The notes under the pieces are model-generated. The model saw nothing but the letters and a program-made list of their open reading frames with translations, ran no database searches and was not told where the DNA came from. Positions 17,066 through 26,900 of a DNA stretch of 64,000 bases are shown piece by piece. The stretch comes from Lewinellaceae bacterium (GTDB lineage: Bacteria; Bacteroidota; Bacteroidia; Chitinophagales; Saprospiraceae). Positions within the stretch are counted from its first letter, which is position 1. Each line of letters opens with the position of its first letter. The DNA is taken from the NCBI GenBank assembly GCA_020636225.1, contig JACJYI010000008.1, positions 198,867 through 262,866 of the forward strand. Direction: 5' to 3'. Position numbers and translations under genes: made by a program.

Positions 17066-17124
17066 TTCCTCCAAGTCTTCTATTTCCCTTATCTTGCAGC
17101 TCTCCTAAGCAGTACGTTGAGCCG

Positions 17125-18048
17125 ATGAGGGAATTGTTGAGTTTCAGAGCCTATCTGGAACTGGAGAAGCGCCGATCAGCGCACACCGTTGTGGCCTATT
17201 GTCATGACGTGGAGCAGTTTTTCAGTTTCCTGCATACCAGTTATGACGGGTGTCAGCCACTTGACGTATCCAGTGCGATGGTTCGCTCGTGGGTCGTCCG
17301 GATGATGGAGGATGGGCAAGCTCCGACAACCATTCGTCGCAAGATGTCTTCTCTGCAGGCGTTCTTTCGGTTTCTCCAGCGTCGGGAAGGCCTGGCAACC
17401 AATCCTGTCCAGTCCGTTTCTCTGCCCAAAAAGGCCAGACGGGTGCCGGCGTTTGTTCCGGCCGGGGGCATGGAGGCATTATTTGATGCCTTGCCAACAG
17501 GTAACTCGTATGAAGAGATCCGGGATGTATTGATCATCACCCTCCTCTATGAGACAGGAATACGTCGATCGGAGTTGCTCGGGTTGACCAGGGATCGGAT
17601 CGATCTCTCCAGGAAAGAGATTCGGGTGTATGGCAAACGAAACAAGGAGCGCTTGATTCCGATCGGAGATGGTTTGGCAGCCTTGCTGGCCAGGTATTTG
17701 GATAGCAGGGACCAGCTTTTGGAAGGCCGTTCCTTACCGCAATTTTTCCTGAAAGCTTCCGGGAAGCCATTATCGGTAAGGTCTTTGTATCAGATCGTAC
17801 ACCAGTATCTGGAGATGGTCGGACAGCTGGAGAGACGGAGTCCGCATGTGTTGCGCCATACATTCGCCACGCATATGGCGGAATCAGGTGCAGACCTGCA
17901 GGCTATTCGTTCCCTGCTGGGGCATAGTTCGCTCGCCTCGACCCAGGTGTATACACATACCCAGATCGGACAGTTGAAGAAGGCCTACCTCCAGGCACAT
18001 CCGCGAAGTCGGAGCAAGGGGACAGGCAAGGCAGATTACAGATCATAA
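17125..18048 (+). CDS. xerC: Tyrosine recombinase XerC
   Basis: Site-specific recombinase that resolves chromosome dimers at dif. The 307 residues comprise an N-terminal SAM-like core-binding domain (about 1-90) and a catalytic domain with all signature residues: Arg147 (ETGIRRSEL), Lys in VYGKRNKERLIP, His241 and Arg244 (HVLRHTFATHM), His267 (LLGHSS) and the nucleophile Tyr276 (QVYTHT). It is a housekeeping Xer protein and not an integrase; no attachment site or mobile genes are nearby. The gene is 59 bases after rpsU and 11 bases before hpf, so probably one operon. Confidence 0.94.
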   Translation: MRELLSFRAYLELEKRRSAHTVVAYCHDVEQFFSFLHTSYDGCQPLDVSSAMVRSWVVRMMEDGQAPTTIRRKMSSLQAFFRFLQRREGLATNPVQSVSLPKKARRVPAFVPAGGMEALFDALPTGNSYEEIRDVLIITLLYETGIRRSELLGLTRDRIDLSRKEIRVYGKRNKERLIPIGDGLAALLARYLDSRDQLLEGRSLPQFFLKASGKPLSVRSLYQIVHQYLEMVGQLERRSPHVLRHTFATHMAESGADLQAIRSLLGHSSLASTQVYTHTQIGQLKKAYLQAHPRSRSKGTGKADYRS

Positions 18049-18059
18049 AACCAGTATAT

Positions 18060-18383
18060 ATGAAGATCGAAACCCAGTCCATTCATTTCACAGCGGATCA
18101 GAAGTTGCTTGATTTCATTGAGAAGAAGCTCAATAAGCTGGATACGTTGAACGGAAGTGTACAGAGAGCAGAGGTCATTTTGCGTCTGGAAAATTCCGGA
18201 CAGGTCAGAGACAAGATCGCCGAGATTAAGCTCCACATACCCGGGGCCAGTATTTTCTCGAAGCAGACTGCCAAGACATTTGAGACAGCGGTCGAGAAGT
18301 CCGTATCCACGCTGCGGCGTCAGATCTTGCGGTTCAAGGAGCGCAAAGGGAATGCACGCAGGCGTCGATCGGCAACGGCGTAG
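18060..18383 (+). CDS. hpf: Ribosome hibernation-promoting factor, short form
   Basis: A 107-residue sigma-54-modulation/HPF-family protein (MKIETQSIHFTADQKLLDFIEKK, then QRAEVILRLENSGQ and a FETAVEKSVSTLRRQI helix). It binds the 30S decoding centre in stationary phase. Only the short N-terminal domain is present; the long-form dimerisation domain is missing. A basic tail, KERKGNARRRR, follows. It is the last gene of the rpsU-xerC-hpf group. Confidence 0.92.
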   Translation: MKIETQSIHFTADQKLLDFIEKKLNKLDTLNGSVQRAEVILRLENSGQVRDKIAEIKLHIPGASIFSKQTAKTFETAVEKSVSTLRRQILRFKERKGNARRRRSATA

Positions 18384-18454
18384 TGCCGATGGTGCGCTCA
18401 CGATTTCGTAACAATAATTTTCATGGAAATCTTTTCTCATCATATAGAAAGGTG

Positions 18455-18462
18455 TATCTTTG
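18455..18462 (+). promoter_or_regulatory. TAnnTTTG promoter box for the tRNA-tuf operon
   Basis: TATCTTTG followed by CAAGCG, with a T-rich TTTTCTC about 23 bases upstream. It is the only consensus box between hpf and the first tRNA. The 167 bases from here to tRNA-Thr contain no gene that I recognise. Confidence 0.7.
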
Positions 18463-18629
18463 CAAGCGCTTTCAAAGGAAAGAGTGAAGTAAGTCATTGA
18501 ATTACTGGAATATAGCCTTTAAAAGCTGCTTTCTGGTCACGTCAAACTTTCTTGTTTTTCATGTTTGATCCATGAAGACGGGGTTTGGATTCGTTCCAGA
18601 AGGGGTGCAAGCCTGTTGGTCGAGCCTAT

Positions 18630-18705
18630 GCCAGCATAGCTCAGTTGGTAGAGCAGTTGATTTGTAATCAGCTGGTCGGGGGTTCGAGTCCCTCTGCTGG
18701 CTCCA
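18630..18705 (+). tRNA. tRNA-Thr(TGT)
   Basis: Complete cloverleaf: acceptor GCCAGCA/TGCTGGC, anticodon arm GTTGA-TTTGTAA-TCAGC with anticodon TGT, and a T loop in GGTTCGAGTCC. The 3' CCA is encoded (18703-18705). It is the first gene of a four-tRNA operon leading into tuf. Confidence 0.96.
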
Positions 18706-18791
18706 CCAGCGGGTTTGTCCCGCATTGTCCCGACTTGGCTGGCGAAGTCCGTCAGTCGGCTTGGGCAAGCAGTTCGTTAAAGGCAATCAAA

Positions 18792-18874
18792 GGGGGCGCG
18801 CCGGAGGTGGAGAGCCGGGCCAGACTGTAAATCTGGTGCTTTCAGCTGAGTTGGTTCGAATCCAACCGCCCCCA
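18792..18874 (+). tRNA. tRNA-Tyr(GTA)
   Basis: Acceptor GGGGGCG/CGCCCCC, anticodon loop CTGTAAA with anticodon GTA, and a long variable arm as in bacterial tRNA-Tyr. The discriminator is A; the 3' CCA is not encoded (ACAA follows). Confidence 0.95.
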
Positions 18875-18983
18875 CAAGATCCTCCTGGCCGGTGTTCCGG
18901 TCGAGAGGATCGGATCGACCCGACCAGATCGGGTGGTCTGGATCCAGAATCCGGATCACCTGGTTAGGAAGGAACGATCACAG

Positions 18984-19059
18984 GCGGGTGTAGCTCAGTT
19001 GGTAGAGCATCAGCCTTCCAAGCTGAGGGTCGTGGGTTCGAGTCTCATCACCCGCTCCA
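18984..19059 (+). tRNA. tRNA-Gly(TCC)
   Basis: Acceptor GCGGGTG/CACCCGC, anticodon arm TCAGC-CTTCCAA-GCTGA with anticodon TCC. The 3' CCA is encoded (19057-19059). The spacer before it contains a small ACCCGA/TCGGGT hairpin, perhaps a processing signal. Confidence 0.95.
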
Positions 19060-19185
19060 ACCAAACCTCTTCGAAAGAGAAGGGGTTCAGTTCTCCGACC
19101 AAGACCTATGATGTGTAGAATTGGAAGAACTGAAGAAATAATGTCTTCGAACAGGCTGGAGGTCTGTCGAAGTATTTGATTTTCA

Positions 19186-19257
<72 letters not shown>

Positions 19258-19304
19258 CTGAATAACTGATGATCGCATTTTTAAAATCTGTTAAAACCAA
19301 AAAA

Positions 19305-20501
19305 ATGGCTAAAGCAACGTTTGAAAGAACTAAGCCGCACTTGAACATCGGGACCATCGGTCACGTCGACCACGGAAAGACGACGTTGACTGCTGCCATC
19401 ACCACAGTACTTGCCGGTGATGGATTGGCCGAAATGAAGAGTTATGACTCTATCGATGCCGCTCCTGAGGAGAAAGAGCGTGGTATTACCATTAACACGG
19501 CACACGTCGAATACCAGACGGCTAACCGTCACTATGCACACGTGGATTGCCCAGGTCACGCGGATTACGTCAAGAACATGGTTACGGGTGCTGCGCAGAT
19601 GGATGGTGCGATCTTGGTTGTAGCTGCTACCGATGGTCCGATGCCTCAGACACGGGAGCACATCCTTCTGGCTCGTCAGGTTGGCGTTCCGAACATTGTT
19701 GTGTTCATGAACAAGGTTGACCTGGTAGAAGACGAAGAAATGCTGGAACTGGTCGAGATGGAAGTTCGCGAACTCCTGAGCCAGTATCAGTTTGACGGTG
19801 ACAATGCATCGATCATCAAGGGTTCTGCATTGAAGGCTCTTGAAGGTGAGGCAACTGCCGTTCAGGCGATTCGTGATCTGATGGCCGCCTGCGACAACGA
19901 TATCAAGGAGCCGGTTCGACTGATCGACCAGCCATTCCTGATGCCGATCGAGGACGTATTCTCCATCACGGGTCGTGGTACTGTTGCTACAGGCCGGATC
20001 GAGCGTGGCGTCATCGAGGTGGGCAACCCAGTTGAGATCGTTGGTATGATGAAGGAGGACGAGAAGCCTCTGACCTCTACCGTGACGGGTGTGGAAATGT
20101 TCCGGAAGCTTCTGACTCGTGGAGAGGCTGGCGACAACGCTGGTATCCTCCTTCGCGGTATTGAAAAGGAAGCGATCCGTCGTGGCCAGGTCATCTGCAA
20201 GCCAGGTTCTGTGAAGCCTCACAAGCACTTCAAGTGCGAAGTATATGTTCTGGGGAAGGATGAAGGTGGTCGTCACACCCCATTCTTCAACGGTTATCGC
20301 CCGCAGTTCTACTTCCGTACGACGGACGTAACGGGTGATGTAACGCTGCCAGCTGGTGTAGAGATGGTGATGCCTGGGGATAACGTATCCCTCGAGGTGA
20401 AACTGTTGAACACCATTGCTATGGAAAAGGGTCTCCGTTTCGCTATCCGCGAAGGTGGTCGTACCGTTGGTGCTGGCCAGGTGACTGAAATCATTGCCTG
20501 A
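19305..20501 (+). CDS. tuf: Elongation factor Tu
   Basis: Delivers aminoacyl-tRNA to the ribosome. The 398 residues show all G motifs: GHVDHGKTTLT (P loop), the switch II DCPGHADYVKNM and NKVD. The start MAKATFERTKPHLNIG at 19305 is the family start; the longer frame from 19269 is not needed. An A-rich CCAAAAAA precedes the ATG instead of a Shine-Dalgarno site. Codon choice (GGT, CGT, GCT) differs from neighbouring metabolic genes, as expected for very high expression. It is cotranscribed with the four upstream tRNAs and followed by a terminator. Confidence 0.98.
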   Translation: MAKATFERTKPHLNIGTIGHVDHGKTTLTAAITTVLAGDGLAEMKSYDSIDAAPEEKERGITINTAHVEYQTANRHYAHVDCPGHADYVKNMVTGAAQMDGAILVVAATDGPMPQTREHILLARQVGVPNIVVFMNKVDLVEDEEMLELVEMEVRELLSQYQFDGDNASIIKGSALKALEGEATAVQAIRDLMAACDNDIKEPVRLIDQPFLMPIEDVFSITGRGTVATGRIERGVIEVGNPVEIVGMMKEDEKPLTSTVTGVEMFRKLLTRGEAGDNAGILLRGIEKEAIRRGQVICKPGSVKPHKHFKCEVYVLGKDEGGRHTPFFNGYRPQFYFRTTDVTGDVTLPAGVEMVMPGDNVSLEVKLLNTIAMEKGLRFAIREGGRTVGAGQVTEIIA

Positions 20502-20530
20502 TCCCAAACGGGGAACAGGTCCGAAATGTG

Positions 20531-20563
20531 AAAATTAAGCATCTCCAAAGGGTGCTTAATTTT
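20531..20563 (+). terminator. Intrinsic terminator after tuf
   Basis: AAAATTAAGCA (20531-20541) pairs with TGCTTAATTTT (20553-20563) around an 11-base loop and runs into a T tract. It separates tuf from tRNA-Trp. Confidence 0.75.
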
Positions 20564-20577
20564 TCACGTTTCTGAAA

Positions 20578-20650
20578 AGGGGAGTAGCTCAATTGGTAGA
20601 GCGACGGTCTCCAAAACCGTAGGCTGCGGGTTCGATTCCTGTCTCCCCTG
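20578..20650 (+). tRNA. tRNA-Trp(CCA)
   Basis: Acceptor AGGGGAG/CTCCCCT, anticodon arm ACGGT-CTCCAAA-ACCGT with anticodon CCA, discriminator G. The 3' CCA is not encoded (GCAA). It starts 15 bases after the tuf terminator and leads into secE-nusG. Confidence 0.95.
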
Positions 20651-20795
20651 CAAATGCAGGATCATGAAACATACTGATGCTGCTGAAATGGGAGTCTGAT
20701 CTGGCCAAAACCGTTTTAGATCTGATTTCTGAACCCAATGCCGATCCTTTCCGATACAACGGTGTCGAGAGGTGATGGATGAAAACGAATGAAAC

Positions 20796-20984
20796 ATGGA
20801 TAAGATTCGGTTGTATCTGACGGAAAGCTACAATGAACTGATGCACAAGGTGACCTGGCCAACCTGGGCAAACCTGACCAGTTCGACGGTAGTTGTGCTC
20901 GTTGCGTCTTTGCTGATCGCCTTGGTCGTATTCCTGATGGATACCTTGTCTACTCAGGGTACACATATGATCTACGGGATTTAA
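20796..20984 (+). CDS. secE: Preprotein translocase subunit SecE
   Basis: The small essential SecYEG subunit. The 62-residue single-helix form has an amphipathic N-terminal helix with the conserved ELMHKVTWPTW and one membrane helix (about 30-50). Start ATG 20796. It follows tRNA-Trp and precedes nusG by 15 bases, the classical secE-nusG pairing. Confidence 0.94.
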   Translation: MDKIRLYLTESYNELMHKVTWPTWANLTSSTVVVLVASLLIALVVFLMDTLSTQGTHMIYGI

Positions 20985-20999
20985 ATCGCGCCCCCCAAT

Positions 21000-21548
21000 A
21001 TGGCAGAAGAGAACAAGTGGTATTCCCTGAGAGTGATCAGTGGCAAGGAAAAGAAGATCCAGGAGAGGATCGACTTTGAGATTCAGCGAAATGGTTGGGA
21101 GCAGATCGTAACGTCGGTTTTGGTTCCTTCCGAGAAGGTCTACAAGATCCGAAACGGCAAGAAAGTGATCATGGAACGGAACATCCTACCTGGTTATATT
21201 CTGGTAGAGGCGGATCCCGACCGATTTTCAGGGGAGATTGTTTCAGCGATTGCCAATATTCCGAATGTGATTCATTTCCTCGGGAAGAATGAACCGATCC
21301 CCATGCAGCAGGCAGAAGCCAATCGCCTCCTGGGTAAGGTCGACGAGTCTCAGGAGATGCAGGAAGCCATGATCGAGCCCTTCCTGGTGGGTGAGACAGT
21401 AAAGATTATCGACGGGCCATTCAATGAGTTTGTCGGTGATATCCAGGAGGTGAACGAAGAGAAGAAGAAACTGAAAGTGATTGTTAAAATTTTTGGCCGG
21501 GGAACGGAGGTTGAACTGAACTTCCTTCAGGTTGAGAAACAAGCTTAA
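21000..21548 (+). CDS. nusG: Transcription termination/antitermination protein NusG
   Basis: Binds RNA polymerase and couples it to ribosomes and Rho. The 182-residue protein has an NGN domain (KWYSLRVISGKEKKIQERI, then LPGYILVEAD) and a C-terminal KOW domain (VKIIDGPFNEFVGDIQEV). No large insertion is present. It has no Shine-Dalgarno site (CCCCCCAAT precedes the ATG). rplK follows after 14 bases. Confidence 0.96.
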   Translation: MAEENKWYSLRVISGKEKKIQERIDFEIQRNGWEQIVTSVLVPSEKVYKIRNGKKVIMERNILPGYILVEADPDRFSGEIVSAIANIPNVIHFLGKNEPIPMQQAEANRLLGKVDESQEMQEAMIEPFLVGETVKIIDGPFNEFVGDIQEVNEEKKKLKVIVKIFGRGTEVELNFLQVEKQA

Positions 21549-21562
21549 ATACGCCAAATATC

Positions 21563-22006
21563 ATGGCTAAGGAAATTGAAGTTTACATCAAATTGCAGGT
21601 GAAAGGCGGACAGGCAAACCCTGCTCCTCCGGTTGGTCCGGCTCTTGGTGCCAAAGGCGTCAACATCATGGAGTTCTGTAAGCGCTTCAACGCCGATACA
21701 CAGGATCGGATGGGGAAGGTTCTTCCAGTGGTGATCTCCGTGTACAAGGACAAGTCCTTTGACTATGTGATCAAAACACCGCCTGCCGCGGTACAACTGA
21801 TGGAGGCTTCCAAAGTCTCCAAGGGATCACCTGAACCGAACCGGAAGAAAGTTGCTTCCGTTACCTGGGATCAGGTCAAAGCCATTGCAGAAGATAAGAT
21901 GGTGGATCTGAACGCCTTCACGATCGAGTCGGCCATGAAGATGGTTGCCGGCACGGCGCGTTCCATGGGATTCACCGTCAGTGGTACGCCTCCGTGGGGC
22001 GAATAG
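21563..22006 (+). CDS. rplK: 50S ribosomal protein L11
   Basis: A 147-residue stalk-base protein (KEIEVYIKLQVKGGQANPAPPVGPALGAKGVNIMEFCK, shown in part: PAPPVGPALGAKGVNIMEF), with the C-terminal rRNA-binding ARSMGFTV segment. It lies in the standard nusG-rplK-rplA order. The 69 bases to rplA contain no Shine-Dalgarno site and no clear L1 operator. Confidence 0.97.
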   Translation: MAKEIEVYIKLQVKGGQANPAPPVGPALGAKGVNIMEFCKRFNADTQDRMGKVLPVVISVYKDKSFDYVIKTPPAAVQLMEASKVSKGSPEPNRKKVASVTWDQVKAIAEDKMVDLNAFTIESAMKMVAGTARSMGFTVSGTPPWGE

Positions 22007-22075
22007 GATATTGATTTTTCATCACAGGGAGTGTCGACCCCCATATCGGCACGATATCACCTAAAATAGAGTAGC

Positions 22076-22771
22076 ATGTCGAAAGTAACCAAGAAAAGGA
22101 AGGTGGCTGACGCCAAGGTGGATGACACCCGGCTCTATTCCTTTGAAGAGGCCATGGGCCTGGTCAAGGAAGTGAACACCACTAAGTTTGATGCCTCGGT
22201 TGACGTCCATGTGCGTCTGGGGGTAGATCCACGGAAAGCCGACCAGGCTCTGCGTGGTACGGTATCCCTTCCACACGGGACCGGTAAGACCAAGCGCGTT
22301 CTCGCCCTGGTGACACCGGACAAAGAGCAGGAAGCCCTGGAAGCAGGAGCTGACTATGCTGGTCTGGATGAATACATCCAGAAGATTTCAGATGGTTGGA
22401 CGGATATTGACGTCATCGTGGCTATGCCGACGGTGATGGCCCAGTTGGGTAAGATCGGTCGTATCCTTGGTCCACGTGGCTTGATGCCTAACCCCAAGAC
22501 CGGAACCGTGACAATGGATGTCAAGTCGGCCGTCTCTGAGGTGAAGGCAGGTAAGATTTCCTTCCGCGTCGATAAGTTCGGGATTATCCACTCCACCGTT
22601 GGTCGGGTTTCCTTTGCGCCCCAGCAACTACTGGACAATGCCAATGAATTGCTGAGTACGCTCGTGAAAATGAAGCCTTCGACGGCCAAGGGGACGTACA
22701 TCAAGTCGGTCACTGTCGCCAGTACCATGAGCCCGGGAATCAAGATTGACACCCGAACCATCAAGCAGTAA
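22076..22771 (+). CDS. rplA: 50S ribosomal protein L1
   Basis: A 231-residue L1 stalk protein with the hallmark GRILGPRGLMPNPKTGTV (residues about 125-142). Relatives also autoregulate the L11-L1 mRNA, but a binding site is not obvious here. It is followed by rplJ after 26 bases, too short for the long L10 leader of E. coli. Confidence 0.97.
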   Translation: MSKVTKKRKVADAKVDDTRLYSFEEAMGLVKEVNTTKFDASVDVHVRLGVDPRKADQALRGTVSLPHGTGKTKRVLALVTPDKEQEALEAGADYAGLDEYIQKISDGWTDIDVIVAMPTVMAQLGKIGRILGPRGLMPNPKTGTVTMDVKSAVSEVKAGKISFRVDKFGIIHSTVGRVSFAPQQLLDNANELLSTLVKMKPSTAKGTYIKSVTVASTMSPGIKIDTRTIKQ

Positions 22772-22797
22772 GTGTTCACCGATCAAAACAAAGGATC

Positions 22798-23325
22798 ATG
22801 ACTCGCCAAGAAAAAGCTCAAGTAATCGAGCAACTCAAGAATAAACTCGAAGACAACTCTTTTTTCTACCTGGCAGATACTTCTGCCATGTCTGTGAAGC
22901 AGATCTCGGCCCTTCGCCGGATCTGTTTTGAAAAAGGGATCGAGATCAAGGTAGTGAAGAACACCCTGGCTCGCAAAGCCATGGAAACCTTTCCGGAGGA
23001 ACGCAACTATGAAGCTGTGTTCACTGCCCTGAAAGGGACTACCGCCATCCTCTTCACGGATACGGCTAACCTGCCGGCAAAAGTGATGAAGGAATATCGC
23101 AAAGATGGTGACAAGCCACAACTGAAAGCCGCCTACATTGATACGGCTATCTTCCTCGGTGATGACCAGCTGGAAGCATTGAGCAAGCTCAAGTCCAAAG
23201 AAGAGCTGCTTGGTGAGGTGATCGGATTGTTGCAGTCTCCTGCGAAGAACGTGATCAGTGCATTGAAGTCAGGTGGTTCTACCATTGCTGGCTTGGTCAA
23301 GGCACTTGAAGAACGTGCTGCCTGA
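22798..23325 (+). CDS. rplJ: 50S ribosomal protein L10
   Basis: A 175-residue stalk protein (MTRQEKAQVIEQLKNKL; FYLADTSAMSVKQISALRR; KVVKNTLARKAM) with a C-terminal helix that carries L7/L12 dimers. The ATG at 22798 follows an AAAGGATC stretch, one of the few Shine-Dalgarno-like sites in this operon. An 85-base gap leads to rplL. Confidence 0.95.
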   Translation: MTRQEKAQVIEQLKNKLEDNSFFYLADTSAMSVKQISALRRICFEKGIEIKVVKNTLARKAMETFPEERNYEAVFTALKGTTAILFTDTANLPAKVMKEYRKDGDKPQLKAAYIDTAIFLGDDQLEALSKLKSKEELLGEVIGLLQSPAKNVISALKSGGSTIAGLVKALEERAA

Positions 23326-23410
23326 TAGCAGGTAGCGAAACCAGGTACGGCTTCCAAGTCATGCGCTCATTTGAGACCGCATTAATTCATTTTTAGAAAA
23401 AACAAGCAAC

Positions 23411-23791
23411 ATGGCAGATCTGAAAAGCCTTGCAGAATCTTTAGTCAACCTGACCGTAAAGGAGGTGAATGAACTGGCCGCCATCCTGAAGGATGAGTAC
23501 GGTATCGAACCAGCAGCAGCAGCAGTCGCTGTAGCCGCCGGTCCAGCAAGTGCTGGCGGTGGTGAGGCAGCAGCTGAGCAAACGGAATTCGACGTCATTC
23601 TCTCTTCGGCTGGTGCAGCGAAACTGCAAGTCGTCAAAGAAGTTAAAACCATCACTGGCCTCGGTTTGAAAGAAGCGAAGGACCTCGTAGATGGCGCTCC
23701 CGGTGTCGTAAAGTCCGGAGTTTCCAAGGAAGAAGCCGAATCCATTCGGAAGGCTTTGGAGGAAGCAGGCGCTTCTGTTGAGGTGAAGTAA
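23411..23791 (+). CDS. rplL: 50S ribosomal protein L7/L12
   Basis: The 126-residue multicopy stalk protein that recruits translational GTPases. An N-terminal dimerisation helix, an Ala/Gly-rich hinge (about residues 35-58) and the C-terminal domain with KTEFDVIL-like EFDVILSSAGAAK and KTITGLGLKEAKDLVDGAP are all visible. It is preceded by an A-rich AAAAAACAAGCAAC, typical of highly expressed Bacteroidota genes. Confidence 0.97.
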   Translation: MADLKSLAESLVNLTVKEVNELAAILKDEYGIEPAAAAVAVAAGPASAGGGEAAAEQTEFDVILSSAGAAKLQVVKEVKTITGLGLKEAKDLVDGAPGVVKSGVSKEEAESIRKALEEAGASVEVK

Positions 23792-23870
23792 TCCAAGCTC
23801 TTTCTTACCCGTGCCAATGGTGATATGCGCGTAACCGCACACGTAACAACAGTACATCAACCAGATTAAT

Positions 23871-23903
23871 GGCTTAGTCGGTATCCAGTATATCGGCTAA
23901 GCC
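23871..23903 (+). promoter_or_regulatory. Hairpin between rplL and rpoB, possible attenuator
   Basis: GGCTTAG (23871-23877) pairs with CTAAGCC (23897-23903) around a 19-base loop and is followed by the T-rich CTTTCTGGTTTT. Its position matches the partial terminator that separates rplL from rpoB in E. coli; activity here is inferred. Confidence 0.45.
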
Positions 23904-23970
23904 CTTTCTGGTTTTATTCCCCTTCTGGAAAAGGGATGCCTTTTTCATCGCTTCAAAACCGCTCTTTCTC

Positions 23971-26900
23971 ATGGGATCCAACGCTATGTTGATCAGCCCG
24001 GAACAGCAACGCATCAACTTCGGGAAAATTAAAATGTCCATGGAATATCCGGATCTTCTGGATATCCAACTGCGTTCTTTTCAAGAGTTTTTTCAATTGG
24101 AAACAACTCCTGAAAATCGAATCAGTGAAGGACTCTATCGTGTATTTCAGGAGAACTTTCCAATATCTGATGCCCGGAATATCTTTCTCCTTGAATTCTT
24201 GGACTACTTCGTCGATCCACCACGCTACACCATTGAGGAATGTATGCAACGTGGTCTGACCTACAGCGTGCCACTCAAGGCCAAGCTGAAGTTGTCCTGT
24301 AATGACGAAGAACATATTGACTTCCAGACCATCGTTCAGGATGTCTTCCTGGGGAATATTCCCTACATGACCCCCAAGGGTACCTTTGTGATCAATGGTG
24401 CTGAGCGCGTCATCGTGTCTCAGCTTCACCGTTCTCCGGGTGTATTTTTCGGTCAAAGCTTCCACCCGAACGGAAGCCAGATCTTCTCCGCCCGGGTCAT
24501 TCCATTCAAAGGAGCATGGATGGAGTTTGCGACGGACATCAACAATGTGATGTACGCCTATATTGACCGGAAGAAGAAGTTTCCTGTCACCACCCTCCTT
24601 CGTGCGATCGGTTATGATACCGACAAGGTCATTCTCGATTTGTTCGGACTGGCCGATGAGATTAATGCTACGGCAAAGGATCTGAAGAAGGCACTGGGTC
24701 GTAAACTGGCTGCTCGTGTTCTGAGAAGCTGGACAGAGGATTTTGTCGATGAAGACACAGGGGAAGTTGTGACCATCGAGCGAAATGAGATCATTCTGGA
24801 GCGGGATGTGATCCTCGATGAGACGAATATTGAATTGATCCTTGCGGCGGAGTGCAAATCGGTCATTCTCCAGAAGGAGGATGTCGAGGAGGACTTTGCC
24901 ATCATTTACAATACCCTGCAAAAAGACCCTTCCAGCTCTGAAATGGAAGCGGTGACCCACATCTATCGTCAGTTGAGGGGGACCGATCCCCCGGATGAAG
25001 AGACGGCTCGTGGCATTATCGACAAGCTCTTCTTCAGTGACAAGCGTTACAACCTGGGTGAAGTAGGCCGCTACAAGATCAACAGAAAGCTGAACCTGGA
25101 GATCGATGAGGAAACGCTCGTCCTGACCAAGGAGGATATCATTCACATCGTGCGCTATCTGGTCAAATTGATCAACCAGCATGCCGATATCGATGATATC
25201 GACCATCTCAGCAATCGCCGCGTACGCACCGTGGGTGAGCAGCTGTTCTCCCAATTTGGAGTCGGCCTCGCCAGGATGGCACGGACCATCCGCGAGCGGA
25301 TGAATGTTCGGGACAATGAAGTATTCACCCCGGTGGATCTCATCAATGCCCGTACGTTGTCGTCCGTAATCAACTCGTTCTTTGGTACCAGCCAGTTGTC
25401 CCAGTTTCTGGACCAGACCAATCCGCTGTCGGAGATCACGCACAAGCGGAGGATTTCTGCTCTTGGCCCGGGAGGTCTGTCACGTGAACGTGCGGGCTTT
25501 GAAGTTCGTGACGTACACTATTCCCACTATGGTCGCTTGTGTACTATCGAAACGCCGGAAGGACCGAACATCGGACTGATCTCCACACTCTGTGTGCATG
25601 CCAAGGTCAACAAGATGGGTTTCCTGGAAACACCATACCGGAAGGTGGTCAAGGGTAAGGTCGACCTGAAGGGTCCGATCCAGTTCCTGTCTGCTGAAGG
25701 CGAGGATTTCCAGCGGATCGCCCAGGCCAATGCAGTCCTGGATGATAAGGGTGGCTTCGTTACCGACCGGATCAAATCCAGGGAACATGGAGAATTCCCG
25801 GTATTGGCACCCGATGAATTGGATTTCATGGACGTAGCCCCCAACCAGATTGTCGGGGTATCGGCTTCCATGATCCCGTTCCTGGAGCATGATGACGCCA
25901 ACCGTGCCCTGATGGGATCGAACATGCAGCGTCAGGCGGTGCCCCTGATCAAGCCGGCCTCTCCGATCGTCGGTACCGGCCTGGAAGGCAAGGTAGCCCG
26001 TGATTCACGGATGCTCATCAATGCAGAAGGGGAAGGTGTCGTCGAGTATGTCGATGCCGATCAGGTGGTGATCCGCTATGATCGCAGCGATGAAGATCAG
26101 TTGATCTCCTTTGAGGATAACCGGAAGGCCTACCAGCTGACGAAATTCCAGAGCACGAACCAGGGGACCTGTATCAACCTGAAGCCGATCGTCAAGAAAG
26201 GAGATCGGGTGATCAAAGGCCAGATCCTCTGTGATGGATATGCGACCGAACTCGGTGAACTGGCCCTGGGCCAGAACCTCAAAGTGGCCTTCATGCCATG
26301 GAAGGGCTACAACTTTGAGGATGCCATCGTGATCTCGGAGCGGGTTGTTCGTGACGATATCTTCACATCGATCCACATCGAGAGTTTCGAGATGGATGTT
26401 CGGGACACCAAACTGGGTGAAGAAGAGTTGACCAACGATATCCCGAACGTCAGTGAAGATGCCACCAAGGACCTGGATGAGAATGGGATCATTCGCATCG
26501 GGGCTTGGGTCAATGAAGGGGATATCCTGATCGGAAAGATTACCCCGAAGGGCGAATCCGATCCGACCCCGGAAGAGAAACTGCTTCGAGCCATCTTCGG
26601 CGACAAGGCCGGCGATGTCAAGGATGCCTCCATGAAGGCCCCCCCGTCCACCTTCGGGGTGGTCATTGCCAAGCAGTTGTTTGCCCGGGCCAAGAAGGAT
26701 AAAGTGCAGAAGGTCCAGGAGAAGGAACTCCTCGACAAACTGGATGACCAGCATGCCATCGCTCTGAACGAGTTGAAGACCATCCTGATCGACAAGCTGA
26801 TGACCCTGACCAAAGGCAAGGTCGCCCAGGGCATTCGCAGCATCTACAACGAGGAAATGGTGTCAAAAGGCATCAAGTTCACGTTGAATGTGCTGAAGAA

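Noticed and set aside
17125..18048. XerC as the integrase of a mobile element
   Set aside because: It sits in the rpsU-xerC-hpf housekeeping context, with no attachment repeats, cargo genes or interrupted tRNA nearby.
19281..20507. A 408-codon open frame on the minus strand opposite tuf
   Set aside because: It mirrors the strongly conserved EF-Tu gene; the translation has no family pattern and results from codon bias in tuf.
22007..22075. An L1 autoregulatory site or riboswitch ahead of rplA
   Set aside because: The spacer is short and I could not draw the L1-binding fold with confidence; no riboswitch-like element was seen anywhere in the window.
23953..25443. A 496-codon open frame on the minus strand opposite rpoB
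   Set aside because: It lies wholly against conserved rpoB motifs, with no recognisable protein pattern; it is a shadow of codon usage.
25384..25490. Rifampicin-resistance substitutions in rpoB
   Set aside because: The region reads SQLSQFLDQTNPLSEITHKR and RISALGPGGL, with Asp, His and Ser at the sensitive positions unchanged.
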